From CAYHYG01 sp964360835 (GTDB lineage: Bacteria; Patescibacteriota; Patescibacteriia; UBA1558; 2-01-FULL-52-15), in contig CAYHYG010000026.1 of the NCBI GenBank assembly GCA_964360835.1, positions 1-13,908 of the forward strand: DNA of 13,908 nucleotides, read 5' to 3'. How positions within the stretch are numbered: the stretch's first letter is position 1; each line of letters opens with the position of its first letter. Of the stretch, positions 8,101 to 13,908 are shown in pieces. A program made the translations under genes and the position numbers. The notes under the pieces are model-generated. The model was not told the origin of the DNA. It worked only from the letters and a program-made list of their open reading frames with translations, and did not search any database.

Positions 8101-11100
8101 GCCGTGAATTCTTTGATATCAATGGTGTGCCACACTATCGCTTGCAGGATCAGGTAATCTTTGCCAGCGGTGACTGTCATCCATTCCGTCGCACTGAAAG
8201 CGGAGAAGTCTATAACGGCTTAGCTTCAGCTAGTCGCAGTTGCATGGCACAAAACGCCAGCTGTCGTGAGTATCGTGGAAACCGTGGTAACAATATCCGT
8301 ACTGTCTTTACTGATACTTTTGAGACGCAGAGTGTTAGTCCGTGGAAGAATGTAACTACTAACCCGGTATATTCCGCTGAGTCTATCAATCAGAATGGTC
8401 ATTCGATGGGTTTTACTCCCGGTGCCGTTGGCAGACCACTGAACAATCAAGTCGTTGCCGGTCGGGAATATTATCTCAGTTTCTGGGCCAAGAATATTTC
8501 GGATGATACTGAAATACGAGCTTACCTAGGTAAATATACTGGCGGTGAAACCGAATGCAACAGTGGAATTTGTCAGTTTACATCGTTTACAATTCCGATA
8601 GCCACCGATTGGCAGGTTTATCAGATGGGCCCGTTATATATCGATACTGTTTTGACTCCCGACACCGTTGAGCTAGATATTATCGCTTCGGGCGATGTCT
8701 ATCTAGATAATATCGTTTTGAAAGAATCTATCGGCACCAGCTATTTGATTAGAAACTCTTGGTTAACACCAATCAGTTGTGACCAGCCATTTGCCGGCGC
8801 TCATCTAGGTTGTCAGGAATATCGTTCCAGCACAGGACAGAACTATAATCTGCGATCCTTCTCACAGCTTTGTCGTGAGGAAGCTATCGGCTGTCAGGCA
8901 GTGATTGATACGCAGAATTCCAATTCACCATTTCAACAGGTATTCCATGAAGGCGATGATTCGGAAGTTACTCTCCTAGCTGATAGCTTGGCTTATGTGG
9001 TCGTAGATCAGAGGAAGAGTTGCTCCGTTAGTTATCAAGGTTGCCAGCTACTTGGCTTACCATTATTAAATCGTGATTTACCCGAAACAGACCCACGTTA
9101 TGTGGCCGGTTTCAGCGATGTCAATCTGATCAACGACCCTGATCAGTATGATGCCATACTTTGCTTGAGATCTGGACTTTTCTGTCAGGAGTACACCGAC
9201 TCCAATGGCAAGACTGCTTATTTCCAAGATCCACGCAATCGTACCTGTACCTATGGTGAAGGAGTAAACATTGCCGGTGTCCTCTACACTGGCTGGTTCC
9301 AGAGCGATAGTTTACAAGCCGGCGAAACTCCTAAGGGTTGTTATTCTGATGGCATACCGCCATTAGATGAAACTGATTTTGTCATACACAAATCAGTTGA
9401 TGTCGAGTATGACGGCTGGGTTGGTACTTGTCCTGCTAATCAGAATCAATGTTCGGAATTTGTCGATGTGCAAGCGACAGTAGGAGAAAATCGACTAATT
9501 AACCCTGATTTTGAGGATGGTGTTTCTGGTTGGGTCACCTGGAGTGCGTATGGCAATACCTTGACTGATGGCACGGCGCCTAAAGTTTTCACAGTAAACA
9601 CACCTCAACCGGGCTCTGCTTTGTTGAGGACAAGTGACACAGGCATAGGACTCTTTTTTCAGAGGATATTTACTGCCATCAATCCAAACGCTATCAGAAA
9701 TTCTGATGTCTATAGTATGAGCGCGGATGTCAAAATTAATCAATTTTTTCCTGACGATCAATTTGGCGGTGGTGTTGAAGCTGTTTTGCGCTGTATGTGG
9801 GATTCACCATATGATCAGGATTATTGCGCTACCGTAGACGCCAATTACCACGTGACAATTGATTATACTGCGCCTTGTACTACCAACGATCAGTGCGGCG
9901 CCAGATTCTGCTACAAGATGTCTCGCGGCTATTGCGACAGTGCCACAGATCGCACTCAGATTCCTTGCGAAAATAATAGTCAGTGCGATACAGACGCGGG
10001 CTATACTTGTAATCTCCAGGCTGGCTACGAGTCTACTGACTCATCAGGGCAACGACGTGACCATGTGGCGGAATATATTGTCGGCGGTGATATTAGTAAG
10101 ATCGGTCAGACGCAAAATTTAAACATCGTGGCTGATGTTGGCTCCAGATCACAGGGAGACGAGCTGGTCTACTGTGAGCCAACCTTCCGAATCTACTCAG
10201 GTTATTTTGTAAATAATCCGGCCTGCAACTTGATTAATCGGGATTATGATCCAAATTGTTATTATACTGCTTGTACTAGCACGGGCGCTTCCTGTAATCC
10301 TGTAACAGGATCATGTGGGGTTGGAAGCTGTGGTGGTGAAAGTGTCGTGGAGTTCAGTAACGTCAGTCTGCGCAAAGCCAAGTCCTATTATTATCTGGAT
10401 AATCAGAGCATCGATGATCAATCATGTAATGGTTTAGTCAGTCTGGGTGCTGGCTGTGTCCTTTTTAATGATACTGATAACCCGACCAAGATATACAATA
10501 CTTTTTGGACTTATATCAAGAGTCAAGAAGCGGATGGAGCGTCCGTCAGTCCGGTTTCCTGTGATCCCAATTCATCAGATCCACGATTCAAGAATTGTAC
10601 TAATGACGCTAATCGAATAATTTCAGTTGATCGAGACCGTCAGTGTTCAGAATGGTTGACCTGTCGCTCCAGCTCACAAGTTTTTGATCAGAATACCAGG
10701 AGCTATCGTTCAATCTGTAGTGAGGTCGGATTATGCAGTAAATATAGCTCCAACGCAGATTTATTGAATTGCGCCAGATGGGAAGAAGGAGATACGCGTA
10801 AAGTTGATTACGCTGTCTACACCGGTCGTGACACCCGTTTTAGCGGGCAGGATTATTCCGGTTACTCCGTTTACAATCAATATCCGGCTGATGACTTGCA
10901 ATTAGTCGATGTCAGTAGGAACGCCGCGGGATCTGGTCCGGATGAAACAAAGCCAGACTATCGTTTGCTCTGGACTACGGAATGTAATCCTGTCATTGAT
11001 CTTGGTTGCGCTGATCCTAGTGGAAATGGTACAGAGTATGGTCAGCTAGCCTGCGGACCAATCGGTAGTAGTGGCAAATTGGGTAGAATTTTCGGGCCAG

Positions 11101-13908
11101 TCAATAACGGAGCTGGAATTTGCGTTCTAGGAATTGATGGCAGTATCTTTGATACCAGATCACCCTATGTAGTTCCAGCTACTATCCGCGGTTATTCCGA
11201 AGATACTGGACCATTCCCGCAAAGTTTGATCAATAGCTCGGGCGAAACAGAGCGTAAGGTCAAGAGCGGTTTCCAAAATGCCAATATTTGCGACAGTACC
11301 GTGGCCTCCTGCGAAACGGGTTATTATAAATTACAGTATGGTGGAGGTGGCCGTACTCGTTATTATTCGATTCTCGGTGAGCTTGGTGGCTCTGAAGTCC
11401 CAACCTGTCTCTGTGAGGGCGGAGACAGTGATGGCCAGTCGTGTAGTTTTGTCGATTTAGATGCTAATGGGACGATTGATGGTCAAGAAAAATGTCCTGG
11501 CGGTGGTCCGTCACAATTACGTCGATCTGAGACCTATCTCAATTGGCCCGGATATTGTCTGGAAAAAGATTATGGTACTTCCATTAATGGCTCAGAAAAT
11601 GAATATGCCTGTAATACGTGGTTACCAATAGACATTGCTCCGGGCGGTGTCGATTATTTTAACCAGAACCGTGAAGCTGGATATAACTTCAAATCACCCA
11701 GCTATCACTGCGCCGAGATGCAGATACTCGAGGAGCGATGGCAGTGGGTTTCAGCCAATATTGGCGGTGATGATGTCTTTAATCGTTACAGTATTTTTTC
11801 AAAGGACGGTGAGCGGTTGAAAGACTTGGGGGGCGAGGTTGTCTCAGGACCATTCTTACGTATACCATTTACCAGTGATGATCAGCGTAACTATAATATT
11901 TTTCCAATTGCCACAGAAGAAGGCGTATCAAGGTGTCTGAACAATCCTCCGATTATTGGCTGTGTTACTCATTATGAAAGAGGTGAGCTTTGCTATACGA
12001 ATTACTGTATTGGAATTTATGATGATGAGACGCAGTATTTACAATGCGACGATCAAGATGATGATTGTGATCCGTATAGAGGCCAATTTATTCAGGCTGA
12101 AAGCTGGCCAAAAGCGGTTTGTACTTATTTAGCTCAGACGGTAGATGAACGCGGTAACAACGCGGCTATGACCAATCTTTTTTGGAGCGATTATATTTTA
12201 TCCAGCGGGTATTCAATACCAATCGGAGGTAATCAGACGCAGAAACTGGGCTCAGACGAGCAACCGTACGGTTCGGCGGTCCCTGCTTCGGGTTTCATTC
12301 CTCGTGATTTCCCGGTTTTGACGGTAAATAACAAAGGAGTCATTCCCCGAGCTGGTAGTCCCTATACCTGCGCCAATGATGCTAATATTTGTAGATTGTT
12401 GGGGAATCCGGATGGCGAAAAATTGCGAGGTTTGTACATAAGTCAATATAGAGAGAAAAGTTGGAACGGTAATGAGACCTATGCCGTCGGTATTCAGCGT
12501 ATCGCTGAAGTCTATAGGAAAATCTATGGTGTTTATAAATATTTGCCGGGGAGCCAATGTTTCTATGCTTGTGATAAAGGCAGTTTTGGTGGTGAATTTT
12601 GTCAGCCAGGGAGTACTTCCTGTGAACTCAGTAGTGAAAATCGTTGTACCAATTTTGGTGATAAATGTGTCAACTCATTGAAAGGAGCGATTGGTTGTAA
12701 TTCTTCAGCCGGCTGTCCCATTGGCTTTACCATGAACGCTAATGGCGCCTGCGTTACCATCACTCCTACTGGTCAACTTGGATGCCTGTCTGCCTGTACT
12801 CCATTTAATAATCAAGGCTGGCGCTGTCGCGAGTGTCCAACCGCCGATGACTGTAATGTTTTCACCAGTCCTGAAAGCAACTGTCTTCTTAATAATTGTA
12901 GGTGTGTTAGTCAGAGTACATGTCCAGCCGGCTTTACCGCTAATCCGGAAGGACACTGTATCTCTGATGACGGACCACTATCCGCTCTGGGCTGTGCCAT
13001 AGACTGCACCGCTGTCAATAGTTTGTCGTATACTTGTCGTGAATGTACTGATCCAGAAACTTGTACCTCATCATCACCCGTCTGTTTGGTCGGTTCTTGT
13101 GTCTGTACTGGGCCGAAGTTGACTGAACCGGCTGTGTCAGTGTGCGCCTACACCGGTGCTAATCTCTCCTGCCGTCAATACACAGGTTTTGATAGAGTTG
13201 GTTTCAGCGATGATCGTTGTTGGGATGGAACTATGTTCCTTGCGGCTGGTTGTGACAGTGATTTTGATTGTGAATCAAATTATTCTGGAAGTGGTGTGAG
13301 ATATGATACTCGGCGGGGAATATTTGAAGGTCGTGGAGTCATCGATTATATCAACAGTAAAACCTACTGTGCTCCTCCGTCCACCGCTCTTTGTACGGGA
13401 GAAGATTTTACGACCAGAAAGATACCAAGTATTTATTTAGAAGATCGCTTTTTGGATTGTGGTGTTGAAAGACCCAATAATCTGGGACAGATTATACTGG
13501 CTGGCGATGCTATTTGTACTACCGGTGGTCAATGTAGACCAGCTAGCGAGATTGTGAAAAAAGTAGTAGATAGTGTCGGACCTCCGGAAAAAAGTCATAC
13601 TGAGCCACTATGCTCTGAGTCCTTGACAGTTTACCATGAACTTTGTGATCCTGATTTTGATCCCGATTGTGAACCAAATTGTGTTACTGGTACTCCTGGC
13701 TGTAATGGCGCTCGTGTCGTAGAAGAGGCTTTACCATTAGACCGACGTATGACCATAGGCGAGTTTCTGGATTTCACGCCTATAGCATCTACATCAAGTC
13801 AGCGCGCGATTATTGCCGCTCGAGATCCTGATCTCTACTCAGGAGCTTTGGGTCCGCTGTTAGCAGCATCATTTTGCGATGCCACATTATCAAGATGTAC
13901 CACTGCTA
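5088..13908 (+). CDS. Giant secreted cysteine-rich multidomain protein, 3' end beyond the window
   Basis: One uninterrupted frame of at least 2,940 codons; no stop is met before the window ends. The start is GTG at 5088: an in-frame TAG lies at 5076-5078, the first in-frame ATG (about 5478) would delete the signal peptide, and an AGAG sits 7 nt upstream. Residues 1-32 form a basic-hydrophobic signal peptide with a GSA|Q cleavage site. Residues about 33-480 are largely helical and of unknown family. Cysteines then become frequent: a C-x6-C motif ending in GC-x-[EQ]-[FY] recurs between residues 586 and about 1860. Carbohydrate-binding-like segments lie at 647-804, 1072-1213 and 1468-1763, an EF-hand loop at 2123-2134, and a tandem Cys-rich module at 2543-2675. 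It lies 4 nt after the TSP3-like membrane protein gene. Secretion and disulfide bonding are well supported; adhesion or envelope function is inferred, and no catalytic motif was recognised. Confidence 0.93.
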   Translation, partial: MHRTRTFIIFFSSGLLLAFLFVNLLPIFGGSAQLSPGVFILGSIPQEKQSIWERAIRFIDKANEKIGYNILTGTIQTFLNQVAYDSATYIAQGNVGGKSLVRTKTFGRVLEDAGNAAAGNLIQRVSDVTLMEAGINICEPSLEVKARITLGVIGSVAPKAPKCDIKDVQKKWSQFGRSISSGEWLSEVTLGLTENQKTSAIGSIFGAQSDLTAFLGLSSKLEAEIRRAEEVAKITSAECKGYLDKKAPVSDDIVSHCNVQFKIDIEAPKRAAQEAQLLKSEKVFSQAVGLFSRTLTAKLMKKWIGGGYSLFNPNDDSGNLRDSLINRLRSRVDLRRVSGAVDVFADLKTVTVNRIDNYQYLDELALCPPDKRIATPNNCTLDTGFAAAVNKRETIQEAVRSGNLDASLPLITYINKAINGDKNCFQTGYCYSNLARLRKYRIVPLGWEIAAAISPVERPVTLGQVLGCFDNSNCFLEPAQNVYYHLIDPNWVLTAPIAQCRAFVYGQLLENANTDTRQQLCVDHPTCLAQDGKGNCISGYGYCTKEENIWRFAGDQCQEHYSSCELYTRKDNGARYTYLKNTVENCDASQAGCQWYSQSFTNVGTPDTPLYDWNPNDRIYLNNKAKTCPTDAVGCHEFVLPERTGVNLVTNGNFSIYQANSATDYSLPDWGDDDEVDTFTGWIANGVDFRTFTTVENSYFGGQGIRLQDDGQLSSTAIAGSLAGKTMTLSWFAKAETSCTATASLGTLSTSAVSATVDYATDWKRYQLTQTFDQDNPDQIATIFLGSVQGCTNLYIDGVKLEQGAVSSNFSEYAEGGKINLSGQRVSCQQSEVGCQLFTPRNGDPAVPGIVGAGDACPAECVGYNTFLELPSIFDTWEDSVAEPISYNFIPSTADKCPASQVGCSEFTNLDEVADGGEGKYYFSYIRQCVQPELGITYYTLEGSETSGYQVRTWQILPSDVPEADLSRAPCTNIAIGGSVCLDSLPAALDDSLCTAADLSTNPNCREFFDINGVPHYRLQDQVIFASGDCHPFRRTESGEVYNGLASASRSCMAQNASCREYRGNRGNNIRTVFTDTFETQSVSPWKNVTTNPVYSAESINQNGHSMGFTPGAVGRPLNNQVVAGREYYLSFWAKNISDDTEIRAYLGKYTGGETECNSGICQFTSFTIPIATDWQVYQMGPLYIDTVLTPDTVELDIIASGDVYLDNIVLKESIGTSYLIRNSWLTPISCDQPFAGAHLGCQEYRSSTGQNYNLRSFSQLCREEAIGCQAVIDTQNSNSPFQQVFHEGDDSEVTLLADSLAYVVVDQRKSCSVSYQGCQLLGLPLLNRDLPETDPRYVAGFSDVNLINDPDQYDAILCLRSGLFCQEYTDSNGKTAYFQDPRNRTCTYGEGVNIAGVLYTGWFQSDSLQAGETPKGCYSDGIPPLDETDFVIHKSVDVEYDGWVGTCPANQNQCSEFVDVQATVGENRLINPDFEDGVSGWVTWSAYGNTLTDGTAPKVFTVNTPQPGSALLRTSDTGIGLFFQRIFTAINPNAIRNSDVYSMSADVKINQFFPDDQFGGGVEAVLRCMWDSPYDQDYCATVDANYHVTIDYTAPCTTNDQCGARFCYKMSRGYCDSATDRTQIPCENNSQCDTDAGYTCNLQAGYESTDSSGQRRDHVAEYIVGGDISKIGQTQNLNIVADVGSRSQGDELVYCEPTFRIYSGYFVNNPACNLINRDYDPNCYYTACTSTGASCNPVTGSCGVGSCGGESVVEFSNVSLRKAKSYYYLDNQSIDDQSCNGLVSLGAGCVLFNDTDNPTKIYNTFWTYIKSQEADGASVSPVSCDPNSSDPRFKNCTNDANRIISVDRDRQCSEWLTCRSSSQVFDQNTRSYRSICSEVGLCSKYSSNADLLNCARWEEGDTRKVDYAVYTGRDTRFSGQDYSGYSVYNQYPADDLQLVDVSRNAAGSGPDETKPDYRLLWTTECNPVIDLGCADPSGNGTEYGQLACGPIGSSGKLGRIFGPVNNGAGICVLGIDGSIFDTRSPYVVPATIRGYSEDTGPFPQSLINSSGETERKVKSGFQNANICDSTVASCETGYYKLQYGGGGRTRYYSILGELGGSEVPTCLCEGGDSDGQSCSFVDLDANGTIDGQEKCPGGGPSQLRRSETYLNWPGYCLEKDYGTSINGSENEYACNTWLPIDIAPGGVDYFNQNREAGYNFKSPSYHCAEMQILEERWQWVSANIGGDDVFNRYSIFSKDGERLKDLGGEVVSGPFLRIPFTSDDQRNYNIFPIATEEGVSRCLNNPPIIGCVTHYERGELCYTNYCIGIYDDETQYLQCDDQDDDCDPYRGQFIQAESWPKAVCTYLAQTVDERGNNAAMTNLFWSDYILSSGYSIPIGGNQTQKLGSDEQPYGSAVPASGFIPRDFPVLTVNNKGVIPRAGSPYTCANDANICRLLGNPDGEKLRGLYISQYREKSWNGNETYAVGIQRIAEVYRKIYGVYKYLPGSQCFYACDKGSFGGEFCQPGSTSCELSSENRCTNFGDKCVNSLKGAIGCNSSAGCPIGFTMNANGACVTITPTGQLGCLSACTPFNNQGWRCRECPTADDCNVFTSPESNCLLNNCRCVSQSTCPAGFTANPEGHCISDDGPLSALGCAIDCTAVNSLSYTCRECTDPETCTSSSPVCLVGSCVCTGPKLTEPAVSVCAYTGANLSCRQYTGFDRVGFSDDRCWDGTMFLAAGCDSDFDCESNYSGSGVRYDTRRGIFEGRGVIDYINSKTYCAPPSTALCTGEDFTTRKIPSIYLEDRFLDCGVERPNNLGQIILAGDAICTTGGQCRPASEIVKKVVDSVGPPEKSHTEPLCSESLTVYHELCDPDFDPDCEPNCVTGTPGCNGARVVEEALPLDRRMTIGEFLDFTPIASTSSQRAIIAARDPDLYSGALGPLLAASFCDATLSRCTTA
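7026..7499 (+). other. Carbohydrate-binding-module-like beta-sandwich segment 1
   Basis: Residues 647-804 begin NLVTNGNFS, continue through FTGWIANG and MTLSWFAKAE, and end LYIDGVKLEQG. This order (N-G-x-F opening, a Gly-Trp soon after, a central LSWFAKA strand, closing D-x-V-x-L-E) is typical of CBM4/9-like galactose-binding-fold domains that bind glycans. Ligand-binding residues cannot be named from this alone. Confidence 0.65.
8301..8726 (+). other. Carbohydrate-binding-module-like beta-sandwich segment 2
   Basis: Residues 1072-1213 start TVFTDTFETQ, contain VSPWKN, REYYLSFWAKN and DWQVYQ, and close YLDNIVLKES. The same strand order as segment 1 is kept, including the YYLSFWAK core and the final D-N-I-x-L strand, so this is a second copy of the fold within the same protein, diverged at sequence level. 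Confidence 0.65.
9489..10376 (+). other. Carbohydrate-binding-module-like segment 3, split by a Cys-rich insert
   Basis: Residues 1468-1763 open NRLINPDFEDGVSGWV, contain YSMSADVKI and close VVEFSNVSLRKA, the CBM4/9-like framework. At nearly 300 residues it is about twice the size of the other two. The excess comes mainly from Cys-rich insertions: 1597-1641 holds two related units (PCTTNDQCG and PCENNSQCD), and a further cluster lies just before the last strand (CNPVTGSCGVGSCGG). Confidence 0.55.
11454..11489 (+). other. Single EF-hand-type calcium-binding loop
   Basis: Residues 2123-2134 read DLDANGTIDGQE, which matches the canonical 12-residue EF-hand loop at every ligand position (D1, D3, N5, G6, I8, D9, E12). 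It is closely flanked by cysteines at residues 2119 and 2136. There is no obvious paired loop, so it resembles the solitary loops of dockerin- or TSP3-type extracellular proteins. Confidence 0.65.
12714..13112 (+). repeat. Tandem duplication of a roughly 65-residue Cys-rich module
   Basis: Unit 1 (12714-12911, residues 2543-2608) and unit 2 (12921-13112, residues 2612-2675) share CPxGFTxNxxGxC, then LGC-x3-CT-x2-N, then CREC, then a C-x-C near the end. At least ten cysteines align between units. The density resembles extracellular EGF- or furin-like cysteine repeats, but the spacing does not fit a family I can name. Confidence 0.75.

Larger units (their letters stand above)
6843..10673 (+). 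repeat. Dispersed C-x6-C 'GC-x-[EQ]-[FY]' motifs in the giant protein
   Basis: The pattern C-x5-[G/x]-C-x-x-[FYLV] recurs at codons starting at 6843 (CDASQAGCQWY), 6969 (CPTDAVGCHEF), 7569 (CQQSEVGCQLF), 7776 (CPASQVGCSEF), 8241 (CMAQNASCREY), 8871 (CREEAIGCQAV), 9021 (CSVSYQGCQLL), 9162 (CLRSGLFCQEY) and 9429 (CPANQNQCSEF). Longer-spaced variants occur at 8778 (CDQPFAGAHLGCQEY) and 10425 (CNGLVSLGAGCVLF), and a shorter one at 10644 (CSEWLTC). The motifs bracket the carbohydrate-binding-like segments, so each probably forms a small disulfide clasp between domains. Confidence 0.75.

Noticed and set aside
12045..12080. An Asp-rich run (around CDDQDDDCDP) as another EF-hand loop
   Set aside because: It lacks the central Gly and the alternating ligand spacing of an EF-hand or TSP3 loop; it is only acidic and Cys-containing.
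5088..13908. Assignment of the giant protein as a PilY1-type pilus tip adhesin or a polyketide/peptide synthetase
   Set aside because: No PilY1 beta-propeller signature, von Willebrand A MIDAS motif or synthetase carrier/condensation motifs were seen; size alone is not evidence.

Overview
The window looks like chromosomal DNA of a Candidate Phyla Radiation (Patescibacteria, most likely Parcubacteria-like) bacterium. This placement is inferred from gene style: a compact leucyl-tRNA synthetase without the leucine-specific domain, tightly packed housekeeping genes with little or no Shine-Dalgarno signal, extended -10 promoters placed close to start codons, a small membrane protein with thrombospondin-type-3-like calcium loops, and a giant secreted cysteine-rich protein. 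TGA acts as a stop at the end of the MFS gene and never appears in frame in 2,940 codons of the giant gene, so the standard bacterial code applies and the SR1/Gracilibacteria TGA=Gly code does not.

Layout: all six genes are on the + strand. Positions 2-1537 hold the 3' part of leuS, with an ASCH-like domain spliced into its zinc-binding module. A perfect 36-bp palindrome followed by a T-rich tract (1544-1590) separates it from a three-gene run: tsaC (threonylcarbamoyl-AMP synthase, 1611-2216), an MFS-type transporter (2218-3387) and rsmA/ksgA (16S rRNA dimethyladenosine transferase, 3384-4214). The spacings are 1 nt and a 4-nt ATGA overlap, so this is probably one transcript, started from an extended -10 box at 1595-1603 that would give an almost leaderless tsaC mRNA. 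The soluble genes here all serve translation (tRNA charging, t6A modification, rRNA methylation).

A second unit starts at a TGnTATAAT promoter (4278-4286). It encodes a single-pass membrane protein with two calcium-loop motifs (4310-5083) and, 4 nt further on, a GTG-initiated ORF that runs unbroken from 5088 past the end of the window (at least 2,940 codons, about 63% of the window). That product has a clear signal peptide, a helical N-terminal region, about a dozen C-x6-C 'GC-x-[EQ]-[FY]' motifs, three carbohydrate-binding-like beta-sandwich segments, one canonical EF-hand loop and a tandemly duplicated cysteine-rich module near the visible C-terminal part. I read the pair as a cell-surface or secreted calcium-dependent, disulfide-stabilised adhesion or envelope system of unknown function; it is the best candidate here for something undescribed.

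No RNA genes, CRISPR arrays, transposases or origins were seen. The only non-coding gaps are 1538-1610, 2217, 4215-4309 and 5084-5087.
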